A stretch of DNA of 64,000 nt from Paucimonas sp. (GCA_031253995.1 JAIRVG010000054.1:110321-174320); one strand, 5' to 3'; positions 11,190 through 19,374 are shown, counted from the first letter of the stretch. Translations and numbers: made by a program. The notes: generated by a model from the sequence alone, not told the origin.

Positions 11190-11240
11190 AAAAGGGGAGC
11201 GATTTATTTTTCGGCTGGAAAAATAAATCGCTCCCCTTTT
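11190..11240. repeat. Long perfect palindrome, copy 2
   Basis: Arms 11190-11211 and 11219-11240 with loop CGGCTGG. Compared with copy 1 the left arm has GGGGAGCG for GGGGACCG and the right arm has the matching complementary change, so base pairing is kept. Both copies are preceded by AGGAG. Confidence 0.9.
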
Positions 11241-11425
11241 GCTCTTGTCTTAGCCCTCCGCCTAAAAGACGACCCTGTTCGATTTCTAGGCGGAGGGTTT
11301 ACTTTTGTTTCTATTCTTGTACTATTCGCAGGCCGCCAAGCGGCGCGTCGCCAGGACTCAATGTTCGCCATGAACGCCAATCTACCTTCGACGCACTTCA
11401 CATAACTCACACATGAGTATTAGTA

Positions 11426-11812
11426 ATGGCTACTAAGCGCATCAAGCTCAACGCATATCACACTGCCCTTGGACTGATCATCAACGCAAAGCTCTACGCT
11501 GACGAGAAGCAGAAGGACATTTCGAGGTTCCGCTTTTCACGTCCTACCCTGAGATCAATTTCTGGCTGGAAACGTCTCTCGGAGGTGTTTTTGCGCGATG
11601 TGTCGGATGAGCTCTACGGTATTGGCTGGACGATGATTGAGCTCTCAGACACGGAGTTGGCGGTCATTCAGACATCAAAAATTTCGGTCTGGCCAAAGCT
11701 CGGTGGTGGGCGTGTGGTCAGTAAGGTCCGAGTGCAGAAGGCACCGGGCGATTTCTTGGAGGACACGTATGAAGAGCTGTTCGGTGACGTGGAAGAGCTC
11801 CTAGAAGAGTAA
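11426..11812 (+). CDS. Unrecognised small protein
   Basis: 128 residues, soluble, with a basic start (MATKRIKLNAYHTALGLII) and an acidic end (EELFGDVEELLEE). The segment SISGWKRLSEVFLRDVSDEL is helical. No strong ribosome site precedes the ATG, but the frame is clean, the composition is balanced and no competing frame fits. It lies alone between the palindrome region and the DUF6124-type gene. Function unknown. Confidence 0.65.
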   Translation: MATKRIKLNAYHTALGLIINAKLYADEKQKDISRFRFSRPTLRSISGWKRLSEVFLRDVSDELYGIGWTMIELSDTELAVIQTSKISVWPKLGGGRVVSKVRVQKAPGDFLEDTYEELFGDVEELLEE

Positions 11813-11936
11813 GTCTTGCCCATCGGCGTGATGTGATAGGCAATCTCAATGCTCGTATCCTTGTGATTGTCGGACATCAGGCGTTCTCCAGAAAGACTTA
11901 CCTGCGCAACCAGAGTTTTCCTCATCCAAACGAAAA

Positions 11937-11965
11937 AAGGCCGCGGAGCTGTGCTCCGCGGCCTT
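11937..11965 (-). terminator. Strong terminator of the DUF6124-type gene
   Basis: A perfect 12-bp stem (AAGGCCGCGGAG / CTCCGCGGCCTT) with a short CTGTG loop region. On the minus strand it is followed by a run of Ts (A-run 11933-11938). It lies just after the stop at 11969. Confidence 0.9.
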
Positions 11966-11968
11966 CCC

Positions 11969-12211
11969 TCATATTGGGATAGTCACCGGTGAGGCAGCCA
12001 AGGCAATTGCCAGCAACGCCTTGGAAATCCTCATATCCAGCAGAGCATAGTTAAGCGTCAGTTCGTTCTGCTCGTTCTTCAGGTCGGTGAGTGAGCTGGC
12101 GTATTCAATCGCCTGCTTGAGGTGTTCTACGGCTTTTCGCAAGGCCTGGTCATGGGAGAGACCAGGACCAACGCAGAGAACGGGAGGTGGATCGGGGACG
12201 AGCTTTTTCAT
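11969..12211 (-). CDS. DUF6124-like small protein
   Basis: 80 residues starting MKKLVPDPPPVLCVGPGLSH. The open frame runs 45 codons further upstream, but that part is the structured leader; the ATG at 12211 has TAGGA nine bases before it. The opening (MKK.VPDPP) and the following helical ALRKAVEHLKQAIEYASSL resemble the Pseudomonas DUF6124 group of small proteins of unknown function. There is no signal peptide. Expression may be set by the long inverted-repeat leader (12221-12385), one strand of which would cover the ribosome site. A strong terminator follows directly, so the gene is monocistronic. Confidence 0.75.
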   Translation of the reverse strand: MKKLVPDPPPVLCVGPGLSHDQALRKAVEHLKQAIEYASSLTDLKNEQNELTLNYALLDMRISKALLAIALAASPVTIPI

Positions 12212-12220
12212 GGCGTTGAA

Positions 12221-12385
12221 TCCTACGTGATGACGGGATAGCCACGTTTCGCTGCTACACGAATGGGTGGCGGCTGTATGTGGGGTAGCAGACCGGACAC
12301 GTAGGAACCCGGCGCACCCGAAGGTGCCCGCACACACAGCCGCCATAACAGGTTGCTGAGAGGGTCTTACGTGGTCGGACTGCTA
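12221..12385 (-). promoter_or_regulatory. Structured leader with alternative pairings that can mask the ribosome site
   Basis: All pairings are for minus-strand RNA. P1: 12344-12332 with 12281-12269 (13 bp, one G-U), enclosing a GCACC-UUCG-GGUGC hairpin (about 12326-12313). P3: 12306-12298 (UCCUACGUG) with 12229-12221 (CACGUAGGA), which contains the Shine-Dalgarno AGGA. P4: 12291-12285 (CUGCUAC) with 12258-12252 (GUAGCAG), nested inside P3. P1 crosses P3/P4, so they are either alternatives or a pseudoknot. A fourth segment, 12385-12365, can pair with 12306-12285 (17 of 21 positions) and would release the ribosome site. Seen directly as inverted repeats; the switching role is inferred. Confidence 0.6.
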
Positions 12386-12779
12386 CATCCGTGTCGTCGA
12401 TTTCGCAACGACCGGCGAAGAGTAGGAGTCGTTTCCACGGGACGCAACCGCTAAGCGGGGTTGGGGAGTATGCTTGGGAAATTGCCTACAAGAAAGTCGG
12501 AGATGTGGGAAGTTTCAGCGACAAATGCAACAGGTTATGGCGGGGGATGACGGATTTTCTAACGTTGGAATCACCGAACTCAGAGCGTGCACCCGACAGC
12601 ACCTTCAGTCGCTGGCACAAGAACGGTCTCCTGCAGCTTTTAGCTTTTTCCATATCACGTTGGAGGCTTGTCCTCATCGGGGAGACTCGCGGTGGTTCAG
12701 TGGGTTCGCAAAGCCGGTTTCCCGTCATTCGAAAGCGAACTCATCGAAACCGGAAATCACGAAGCACAAAAAATTGCTT
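12386..12779. other. Gap without a supported gene
   Basis: 394 bases between the leader of the DUF6124-type gene and the end of the first module. Open frames on both strands lack ribosome sites and recognisable motifs, and the longest plus-strand frames run on into the antisense of the gene at 12780-13214. It may be eroded intergenic sequence. Confidence 0.4.
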
Positions 12780-13214
12780 TCATGGGTTCTTTTCCCGTTT
12801 GGGTGGAAACTCCTCCAAGCAATCGACAGCACCGGGACCGATAGGAATAAGCCCGGCAGAAACTATTGGATCCTGTGTGTCACCCCACCAGAGCGAACCG
12901 CTTGCGCTTTCCAGATCGTAAATCTTGCTTTGGCCAAGAAGCTCGCCCGTACGCAAATCGTACAAGCGATAGAAGCCGGGGTTGCCCCACCGTGGAAACC
13001 AGGTTGGTGGGCGATCTTCATCAGGATGCGATTCGCGGTGAAAAATATCGGGGAGAACCCAAAACGGTCTGAGGCGATCTACCCTGTAGCAGCCGTTCGG
13101 GCTGAAAATTGGTTCGCGAAGTGGTCGGGCCAATGATGTTTCCCACCACTCAGAAGCGAACCATACCCCTGCCAAAATTGTTGCGCACCAGACCAGGCTT
13201 TTTATAGCCATCAT
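12780..13214 (-). CDS. Small membrane-anchored protein, candidate immunity protein of PAAR module 1
   Basis: 144 residues. An N-terminal hydrophobic segment (about 5-20) is followed by FASEWWETSLARP and a probably periplasmic domain with SPNGCYRVDRL, WFPRWGNPGFYRLYD and DLESASGS. Its ATG overlaps the stop of the DUF6402-like gene (ATGA), so the two are translationally coupled. A close paralogue lies at the same place in the second module (17415-17849). Position last in a PAAR-effector unit, small size and export signal suggest an immunity protein guarding against a periplasm-acting toxin. That is inference from context; I know no function for the family. Confidence 0.75.
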   Translation of the reverse strand: MMAIKSLVWCATILAGVWFASEWWETSLARPLREPIFSPNGCYRVDRLRPFWVLPDIFHRESHPDEDRPPTWFPRWGNPGFYRLYDLRTGELLGQSKIYDLESASGSLWWGDTQDPIVSAGLIPIGPGAVDCLEEFPPKREKNP

Positions 13215-14137
13215 GTCAAATTTCCCAAGTCAATGATGCGCTCATCCCGTCGCCACAATATGTCCGAGTAGATGACAAAGTCACCACCTCTTCCAGTCTT
13301 GTTTCGGTAATTGCGAAAATCAGGATTAGTTACTGCGGCAAAAGGCTCACCTCCCAAGTGAATTATCGACTGACCAGAAGGTGTCAGGCTGAGGACCGTT
13401 TCAGCCTTGGTAAGCACTCTGTCTGCTGCCCATGTTCCTAGGTATTGGGGGCCATTGAAGTCGTAGTTGTCCCGAATGTAATACCCGACATGAGACACTC
13501 TGAATAAATGTCGAGCCTGCTTCGTTTCTGGATCTGTTTTTGTAAAAGCAGTTCCGACTACGCCAACCTTGAGTGTTGCTCTTCCCAATGCGCCGTACAT
13601 GTCGTCCAGCGTGTCCAGGGACTCACCGAATTTTGAAAAATTCACCTGTGATACAACGTCCATTTGTAGTGCACTCATGCCGTGAAAGCCAAGATCGCAT
13701 GGTTTTTCAGGTGTCCAACCAGCAGCTTTCAGCCGTTTTTTCAGTAGCTTGATTGCGTTGGGAGTCTCAATTCGACTTTCCGCAATCTGTATTGCCTGGC
13801 GGCAAGAAGGAAATCGTGTCGCCCATTCCATTCTTACGATCCGATCGTCGCAGTTCTGAGCGCTCAGGCTAGTGGCGTGGGGTTGTGTACCCTCGTCTTT
13901 CCAAGACTCCGGCATCGTCCAAGCGGGGCTTTCAAACCACCTCTCCATCAACGCCGCCGCAGTCTCCCATCCCATATTCCGCATCGCGCCCGGCAGTCGA
14001 GTCAGCGCAAGGCGGTTGATCACCACTTCCTTTGGCGGATGGTTCTTTCCTGGTGCGGTGTCCAAGGTGGCATTTGCCAGCATGTACAACGTGTCTGCAC
14101 CCAGTGCATCGGTTTGTTCGAAATCATTCAAGGACAT
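13211..14137 (-). CDS. DUF6402-like protein, candidate T6SS cargo of module 1
   Basis: 308 residues, no signal peptide. Landmarks are LALTRLPGAMRNMGWETAAALMERW near the start, then DNYDFNGPQYLGTW and the C-terminal KTGRGGDFVIYSD. I believe this is the Pseudomonas DUF6402 family, which travels with PAAR proteins. It follows the PAAR gene by 5 bases and overlaps the next gene by 4, so the three form one operon. The paralogue in module 2 (17846-18772) is similar over its whole length, with most differences in residues 70-110 and 190-210. Being loaded on the PAAR tip as a type VI effector is the natural reading of the context; the enzymatic activity is unknown. Confidence 0.75.
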   Translation of the reverse strand: MSLNDFEQTDALGADTLYMLANATLDTAPGKNHPPKEVVINRLALTRLPGAMRNMGWETAAALMERWFESPAWTMPESWKDEGTQPHATSLSAQNCDDRIVRMEWATRFPSCRQAIQIAESRIETPNAIKLLKKRLKAAGWTPEKPCDLGFHGMSALQMDVVSQVNFSKFGESLDTLDDMYGALGRATLKVGVVGTAFTKTDPETKQARHLFRVSHVGYYIRDNYDFNGPQYLGTWAADRVLTKAETVLSLTPSGQSIIHLGGEPFAAVTNPDFRNYRNKTGRGGDFVIYSDILWRRDERIIDLGNLT

Positions 14138-14142
14138 GTTGA

Positions 14143-14742
14143 TTACTCCAGCATTGGCGCCGGAGCGCTGGTGGCGATATTCAGGCGGGTAGCGTTGGCG
14201 CTGTAGCAGATATGGCTGTAGCCCTCTTGATTGAGGACATCACCGGCCAGGTGCGAGGCGTTTCGCAGTAATGCGTACTGGTGGGTTGCGCAGGGAGCGC
14301 CCCATTGATCGACGAGATGAAAACACCCGCTGCAACGTTCGATATCAGGCTCGTCGACCGACACGTTCGCCGCATGCGTTGGGGTAGTGGTGAATGCATG
14401 TTGGGAACCGTTGCCGGGTTGACTCGCTGTTCCGAATGCAGTGGGAGAGGGTGCCGATGCGGTTTCGTAGTCGTAGGTCATATGGAATATCGAGGGAATT
14501 AACTGTGCCCGGCACGGGCAGGAGCTGAGGCTGTTTCCCGTTCCGGCAGCCCTGCGCCCGTTACTGATGAACTGGTCAATACCACCCACGATCTGGTAAG
14601 TCTGGCCCGTAACCCCGCAGGTGACGGCATGCCCTTCCCGCGCATGCATGATGCCAAACAGGTTGATGTGTGGGTCACCTTCGATAACTTTGCCACCGCA
14701 GGTGGTTTTGTCGCCCTGTGCGATGAAATAGCCTTTGGCCAT
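14143..14742 (-). CDS. PAAR-domain protein, T6SS spike tip, module 1
   Basis: 199 residues. Residues 1-90 fit a PAAR domain: GYFIAQGDKTTCGGKVIEG, HAREGHAVTCGVTGQ and the Cys-rich SSCPCRAQLIPS. PAAR proteins sharpen the VgrG spike of the type VI secretion needle and carry effectors. The C-terminal extension (about 140-199) has CSGCFHLVDQWGAPCATHQY and GYSHICYSANA, a second Cys-rich part also present in the paralogue. GGAGA precedes the ATG. No hcp, vgrG or structural T6SS gene lies in the window, so this is an orphan cargo module that must rely on machinery encoded elsewhere. Confidence 0.88.
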   Translation of the reverse strand: MAKGYFIAQGDKTTCGGKVIEGDPHINLFGIMHAREGHAVTCGVTGQTYQIVGGIDQFISNGRRAAGTGNSLSSCPCRAQLIPSIFHMTYDYETASAPSPTAFGTASQPGNGSQHAFTTTPTHAANVSVDEPDIERCSGCFHLVDQWGAPCATHQYALLRNASHLAGDVLNQEGYSHICYSANATRLNIATSAPAPMLE

Positions 14743-15090
14743 TAGGTCTCCGATCCTCGCGCCCGGATGAAAAAGTCGGACGTGTTAGTGGGTAATGGAT
14801 GGCAGCTGCTTTCCAGTGCTCTGGAAGCCGTGCCGTCCGACAGGCCGGAGGATGGAAGAAATGAGAAGTTAAAGAAGTAGGAAAAATCTGAGGTTTGCTG
14901 GGAAAAGGCAGCACCGGTTTTTTACGCTTGAATGAGATCAGTGGTCCGGCAGGCTCTATTCCTCGATTTTCTCGATCTTGCCGCCGCGACCGACGAACTT
15001 CTCGTCGTAGCCACTGCGGCAATAATTGGCCAGTGTGGTTGGCGGCGGCGCAGGCATTCGAGCCCTTCCGGATGGTGCCGCGCCCTGAGG
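14743..15090. other. Gap upstream of PAAR module 1; holds a possible gene-end relic
   Basis: The 190 bases next to the PAAR gene resemble those upstream of the second PAAR gene (shared AAGTAGGAAAAATCTG near 14875 and 19490), so a promoter region was duplicated with the module. Further on, minus-strand bases about 14988-15060 read YCRSGYDEKFVGRGGKIEKI and then EE-stop, which looks like the end of a lost protein of unknown type. Confidence 0.45.
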
Positions 15091-15843
15091 TCAGATCTGC
15101 GCCTGCCCCCCATCCACGAACAACTCCGCCCCATTGACGAAACTCGCATCGCTCGACGCCAGGAACAGCGCAGCCTTGGCAATCTCTTCCGGCTCACCAA
15201 CGCGCCCCAGAGGGATCTGCGAAGCCAGGTAATCCAGCAGACCACGCTGTTGCGCCGCATCAGGACCTGCGAGCTCCACCAGGCCCGGAGTACGGGTGGC
15301 GCCCGGGCTGATAGTGTTGACCCGCACATTCCGGTCTTTCAGATCCAGAATCCAGTTGCGAGCGAAAGCCCTTACAGCAGCCTTGGACGCCGCGTACACA
15401 CTGAACGCCGGGGTGCCGGAACTGCCTGCGGTGGAACCGGTGAGGATCACCGAGGCGTTCTGCGCCAGCAGTGGCAGCGCCTGCTGCACGGTGAACAGCG
15501 TGCCCTTCACGTTGCGGTCGAAGGTGTCGTGGTAGTGCGCCTCGGTGATCTCGCCCAGCGGCAGCATCGAGCCGCCACCGGCGTTGGCGAACAGCACGTC
15601 GATGCGGCCGTGTTCGGCCTTCACTCGTTGATAGAAGGCGTCCAGTTGCTCCACCTTCGAGGAGTCGACCTGCACGCCGATCGCGTTGCCGATCTGCGCG
15701 ACGGCGGCGTCCAGTTCGGCCTGGCGACGACCCGTGACGTAGACGGTGGCGCCTTCAGTGGCGAAGAGCTTGGCGGTGGCCAGGCCGATGCCGCTGGTGC
15801 CGCCGGTGACGATTGCGATTTTGCCTTCAAGTTTGCCGTTCAT
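15091..15843 (-). CDS. SDR-family oxidoreductase
   Basis: 250 residues, a classical short-chain dehydrogenase/reductase. The cofactor motif TGGTSGIG is at residues 13-20, NAG at 87-89, the catalytic Ser at 137, and the Tyr150-X3-Lys154 pair in YAASK. The Arg residues after the first strand (TGRRQ) point to NADP(H). It ends [10 protein letters not shown], the usual C-terminus. The substrate cannot be told from sequence. The gene is divergent from a LysR regulator 101 bases away, the common arrangement for a regulator controlling its neighbour. A 138-bp piece of it is duplicated at 11047-11184. The pair sits between the two PAAR modules and looks like ordinary core-type Pseudomonas sequence. 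Confidence 0.9.
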   Translation of the reverse strand: MNGKLEGKIAIVTGGTSGIGLATAKLFATEGATVYVTGRRQAELDAAVAQIGNAIGVQVDSSKVEQLDAFYQRVKAEHGRIDVLFANAGGGSMLPLGEITEAHYHDTFDRNVKGTLFTVQQALPLLAQNASVILTGSTAGSSGTPAFSVYAASKAAVRAFARNWILDLKDRNVRVNTISPGATRTPGLVELAGPDAAQQRGLLDYLASQIPLGRVGEPEEIAKAALFLASSDASFVNGAELFVDGGQAQI

Positions 15844-15944
15844 GATGCTTCTCCAAGAGGTTGTCTGTTTCGGTGGGAGAAGCGTATCGACGCTCAGATG
15901 AATCCAAAATAGAATCGTTTGAAACTCATCATTGCAGAATTGAA

Positions 15945-16862
15945 ATGAGCAAGCTTCCGGATTTTGAAGGTCTGGCCATGTTCGCCAAGGTGGCCGAAGA
16001 AGGGTCGTTCGCGGGGGCGGCTCGGGTCATGGGCGTGTCGGTGCCGACGGTTTCGCGCGCTGTCGCCCGCCTGGAGGAGCGCCTGGGCGGGCGGCTGTTC
16101 AATCGCACGTCGCGGCAACTGTCGTTGACCGAGTTCGGGCACGGCATGGTCGGCAAGGCCAGCGAGATCTATCGCCAGGCCGAGGAGGTCGAGGGGGAGG
16201 CCATGGAGTTGTCGGTGCAACCCCGTGGGCAGGTGCGGCTGGCGGTGCCGATGTCGTTTGGGTTGCGTTGGGTGGCGCCCTTGCTGCCGAAACTGATTCG
16301 CCAGTACCCCGGACTGTCCATCGATCTGCACCTTTCCGATGCCTCGGTGGATCTGGTTGCGGAAGGTTTCGATGCGGCGTTGCGGATTGCGGCGTTGCCG
16401 GATTCCTCGCTGGTGGCCCGGCGTCTGTGTGCCGTCACGCAGGTGCTGGTGGCGTCGCCGGCTTACCTACGGCAGCACGGTTGTCCGCAGCATCCCAGGG
16501 ATCTGGTTGACGCGCCGTGTCTCAGTTATGCCTATCGCGCCCGTAGCCAGGTGTGGCGCTTTACCGATGCGTCGGGGGCGGAAGAGGATGTGCTACCCAG
16601 CGGGCCGCTGCGGGTCACCAACTCCGATGCGCTGCTGCCCGTGCTGCTCGACGGGCTCGCCATCGCGGAGTTGCCCGAGTTCATTGCCAGCGAGTACCTG
16701 GCCGATGGTCGCCTGCAGAGGATTCTTCCGGAGTGGAGCATGACGCGGGGAGGGTTGTACTTCGTGACGCCGTCGGCGCGGACGCGGCCGGCGAAGATCC
16801 GGGCGCTTTCGGACTTTTTCCATGAGCATCTTTCGGAGCCGGTCTGGCGGTGCGGGGAGTAG
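15945..16862 (+). CDS. LysR-family transcriptional regulator
   Basis: 305 residues from the ATG at 15945 ([20 protein letters not shown]). The open frame extends 28 codons upstream, but those lie in the divergent promoter region. The winged-helix HTH at about 5-65 includes [22 protein letters not shown], and the C-terminal two thirds is the inducer-binding domain of the CrgA/AaeR-like group. It is likely to regulate the divergent SDR gene and itself from the 101-base intergenic region. A bidirectional terminator follows. The inducer is unknown. Confidence 0.9.
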   Translation: MSKLPDFEGLAMFAKVAEEGSFAGAARVMGVSVPTVSRAVARLEERLGGRLFNRTSRQLSLTEFGHGMVGKASEIYRQAEEVEGEAMELSVQPRGQVRLAVPMSFGLRWVAPLLPKLIRQYPGLSIDLHLSDASVDLVAEGFDAALRIAALPDSSLVARRLCAVTQVLVASPAYLRQHGCPQHPRDLVDAPCLSYAYRARSQVWRFTDASGAEEDVLPSGPLRVTNSDALLPVLLDGLAIAELPEFIASEYLADGRLQRILPEWSMTRGGLYFVTPSARTRPAKIRALSDFFHEHLSEPVWRCGE

Positions 16863-16881
16863 GGCGGTCATCGGAAAACAG

Positions 16882-16934
16882 ACGGCCTCGGTTTTCAGTC
16901 CGACAGAACTGGAAAACCGGGGCCGTTCTTTTTT
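16882..16934. terminator. Bidirectional terminator between the LysR gene and the gene at 16934-17299
   Basis: Long imperfect stem of about 16 bp (ACGGCCTCGGTTTTC with its near complement ending in GGCCGT at 16926). It is followed by TCTTTTTT on the plus strand and by CTGTTTTCC on the minus strand. It separates two converging genes. Confidence 0.8.
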
Positions 16935-17299
16935 CAGAATGGGGAGGCGGGGAGATATTTCCCGAATTGCAGAATGCGCTCCGTGGTGAGCGCACCCATC
17001 ATGATCAAGGTGAGGAAGCTCAGGCTGCAGAGCACCAGCGGCAGCTTGGTGATCGCAAATCGGATACCTCCAAGTACACCGGGGTATTGCTTGAGGTACT
17101 CCTTGGCGATCCGGCGATAAGCACTGCCTGAGAGAAAGGCCCACAGGAAGAACAAGGCCGTCACGATCATGGCGAAAGGGCGTGGGTCAGGGAACTGGAG
17201 GCAGGTCAGGCCTGCGCTGATCGCGAACAGGGAACCGATGTCCTGGGAGGAGCGGAAATAGCGTTCGGCGATGGCTTCGTCGTCGGACTTGAAGATCAT
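16934..17299 (-). CDS. Small protein with two predicted membrane segments, linked to the PAAR modules
   Basis: 121 residues from the ATG at 17299 (AAGG six bases upstream). It starts MIFKSDDEAIAERYFRSSQD. Hydrophobic stretches lie at about 40-57 (PFAMIVTALFFLWAFLSG) and 83-103 (LPLVLCSLSFLTLIMMGAL). The first 88 bases of the gene region are duplicated almost perfectly (87/88) at 19774-19861, upstream of the second PAAR gene, so this gene belonged to the unit that was duplicated. It could be an immunity protein or accessory of a neighbouring effector; function unknown. Confidence 0.7.
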   Translation of the reverse strand: MIFKSDDEAIAERYFRSSQDIGSLFAISAGLTCLQFPDPRPFAMIVTALFFLWAFLSGSAYRRIAKEYLKQYPGVLGGIRFAITKLPLVLCSLSFLTLIMMGALTTERILQFGKYLPASPF

Positions 17300-17414
17300 G
17301 TGAATCCTTCTTGCTTGCGTGACTGATTGGGTGCTTCTGGCTTGCAACCATTAGGGAATAAACCAGAAGACCTTCGATATCCGGGCACCCGTCAGCGGGA
17401 GTTTGAGAGGTTCA

Positions 17415-17849
17415 TCACCTGGCGTTCGGCGTCGAAGGACGGTCGCCAATACAGTCGGGAGCATTGGGCCCGATCGTAATCAAGCCCGCCGAGACCATGG
17501 GATAGCTCTTGCTACCCCATAGCATCGGTCCGCTCGCGCTTTCAAGGTCATAAACCCCACTCTGGCCGAGCAGTTCACCAGTACGCTGATCGTACAAGCG
17601 ATAGAAGCCTGGATATCCCCATCTTGGAAACCATCTTGGTGAAAGGTTTTCGTTATCGGGGTGGGGCTCTCTGTGAAAAAGGTCAGGCAATATCCAGAAG
17701 GGTTTCAGCCTGTCCACCCGATAGCATCCGTTCGGACTTAATACAGGTTTACCCAGTGGTTGGGCTAATCCAGTTTCCCACCATTCGGAGGCTAACCATA
17801 TCGATCCGAAAACTCCGCAAAAAATTAAAAGAAATCCAGGAGGGTTCAC
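17415..17849 (-). CDS. Small membrane-anchored protein, candidate immunity protein of PAAR module 2
   Basis: 144 residues, started by a GTG that overlaps the stop of the DUF6402-like gene (GTGA). It is a paralogue of 12780-13214, sharing ASEWWETGLAQPL, SPNGCYRVDRLKPFW, WFPRWGYPGFYRLYD and DLESASGP. The N-terminal hydrophobic segment differs in sequence but keeps its character (FLLIFCGVFGSIWL), so export or membrane anchoring is under selection. As in module 1, placement and translational coupling suggest an immunity role, which is inferred. Confidence 0.75.
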   Translation of the reverse strand: MNPPGFLLIFCGVFGSIWLASEWWETGLAQPLGKPVLSPNGCYRVDRLKPFWILPDLFHREPHPDNENLSPRWFPRWGYPGFYRLYDQRTGELLGQSGVYDLESASGPMLWGSKSYPMVSAGLITIGPNAPDCIGDRPSTPNAR

Positions 17850-18772
17850 GATAAATCGCCTAGGCTAATAATCCTTTCATGTTTCCGCCACATTACGTCT
17901 GAGTAAATGACAAAGTCCCCACCCATTCCAGTTTTTTTGCGGTAGGCACGAAAGTCAGGATTGCTAATCGCAGCGAATGGTTCGCTTCCAATATGGATTA
18001 TCGATTGCCCCGCGGGTGTCAAACTCAGGATCGTCTCGGCCTTGGTAAGTACCCTGTTTTTTGTCCAGGTTCCCAGGTATTGGGGGCCATTAAAGTCATA
18101 GTTGTCCCTGATGTAAAACCCGATGTGTGACGTCCTGAAATAGTGGTAATAAACCCCTGTTGCTGTGTCTTTTTCGGAGTACGCTATTCCTACTACGCCG
18201 ACTTTTAGGGTGGCCCGGCCTAAAGCGCCATACAGATCATCCAGCGTGTCAGAACTTTCGCCAAACTCGGCAATATTGACTTGCGATATAGAATCCATCT
18301 GCAAGGAATTCATGCCGAAAAAACCCAGGTCAAATGGAGCGTTCGGCACCCATCCTGCTGCCTTCAACCGCTTTTTCAGCAGCGAGATTGCCTTTGGTGT
18401 CTCAATGCGACTTTCGGCGATCCGTATTGCGTTTCGACAACTTTCAAACTGCATCGCCCATTCCATCTTTACAATTTGGTCATCGCAGTGCGCGGCGCTG
18501 AGACTCATTGAGCCAGGCTGTGTCTCATATTCTTTCCATTCATTTGGCATCGCCCAGGCCGGGCTATCAAACCACCGCTGCATCAACGCCGCTGCAGTCT
18601 CCCAGCCCATATTGCGCATGGCCCCAGGTAACCGTGTCAGTGCGAGCCGATTGATCATGATCTTTTTGGGCGGATGGTCCTTGCCCGGCGCGGTTTCCAA
18701 GGTCGCGTTCGGCAGGGTGAAAAGGGTCTCAGGGCCGAGTGCGTTGGTTTGTTCGAAGTCATTCAGGGACAT
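17846..18772 (-). CDS. DUF6402-like protein, candidate T6SS cargo of module 2
   Basis: 308 residues, identical in length to its paralogue at 13211-14137. It shares FEQTNALGPETL, LPGAMRNMGWETAAALMQRW, NYDFNGPQYLGTWTKNRV and KTGMGGDFVIYSD. Differences cluster in the middle, for example the TGVYYHYFRTSHIGF segment against KQARHLFRVSHVGY in copy 1. It follows the PAAR gene by 5 bases. It is probably a second, diverged cargo whose cognate partner is the coupled gene downstream. Activity unknown. Confidence 0.75.
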   Translation of the reverse strand: MSLNDFEQTNALGPETLFTLPNATLETAPGKDHPPKKIMINRLALTRLPGAMRNMGWETAAALMQRWFDSPAWAMPNEWKEYETQPGSMSLSAAHCDDQIVKMEWAMQFESCRNAIRIAESRIETPKAISLLKKRLKAAGWVPNAPFDLGFFGMNSLQMDSISQVNIAEFGESSDTLDDLYGALGRATLKVGVVGIAYSEKDTATGVYYHYFRTSHIGFYIRDNYDFNGPQYLGTWTKNRVLTKAETILSLTPAGQSIIHIGSEPFAAISNPDFRAYRKKTGMGGDFVIYSDVMWRKHERIISLGDLS

Positions 18773-18777
18773 CAGGG

Positions 18778-19374
18778 TTATTCCAGAGCGGGCGCGGGGG
18801 CGCTGGTGGCGATGTTCAGTTCGGTGGCGTTGGTGCTGTAGCAGATATGGCTGTAGCCCTCGGGGTTGAGGGTGTCGCCGGCAAGGGAGCAGCCGTTTCG
18901 CAGCAGTGCGTAGTCATGGCTTGCGCAGGGTATGTCCCATTGATCCACCAACTGGAAGCAGCCGCTGCAGCGCTCGATGGCGGGTGCTGCGGATGCCGCG
19001 TTCGCTGGGTGAGAATGAGTCGATACGGTGGGTTGCCGGGAAGTACTTTCCTGTTGATTCGACCTGAGCGCTGTGGATGACGGCAGCGACCGCTCTTCGA
19101 AGTCATACGTCATGTGCAGAACCGAAGGAATCAACCTCGCGCGACAAGGGCAGCCGCTGATGCTGTCCAGTGTTCCCGCGGCCTTGCGTCCGTTGGTGGT
19201 GAACCTGGCGATGCCGCCCAGGATCCGGTAGATCTCCCCCGTCACTCCGCACGTCACCTGATGCCCCTCACGGGCATGGGCGAAGCCAAAGAAGTTGATG
19301 TGCGTGTCGCCTTCGATGACTTGGCCACCGCAGGTGGTCTTGTCGTCTTTCCTGATGAAATTTCCTTTGGCCAT
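18778..19374 (-). CDS. PAAR-domain protein, T6SS spike tip, module 2
   Basis: 198 residues from the ATG at 19374, which has GGAGG five bases upstream; the 28 codons before it are non-coding. The PAAR part (MAKGNFIRKDDKTTCGGQVIEG, HAREGHQVTCGVTGE, SGCPCRARLIPS) and the Cys-rich tail (CSGCFQLVDQWDIPCASHDY, YSHICYSTNATELN) match the first copy closely. The linker at about 90-140 is more variable. It heads a three-gene operon with 17846-18772 and 17415-17849. Confidence 0.88.
   Translation of the reverse strand: MAKGNFIRKDDKTTCGGQVIEGDTHINFFGFAHAREGHQVTCGVTGEIYRILGGIARFTTNGRKAAGTLDSISGCPCRARLIPSVLHMTYDFEERSLPSSTALRSNQQESTSRQPTVSTHSHPANAASAAPAIERCSGCFQLVDQWDIPCASHDYALLRNGCSLAGDTLNPEGYSHICYSTNATELNIATSAPAPALE

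Noticed and set aside
12391..13136. Plus-strand frames of 176 and 220 codons
   Set aside because: Antisense to the module 1 small membrane protein, whose paralogue at 17415 confirms the minus strand; no ribosome sites.
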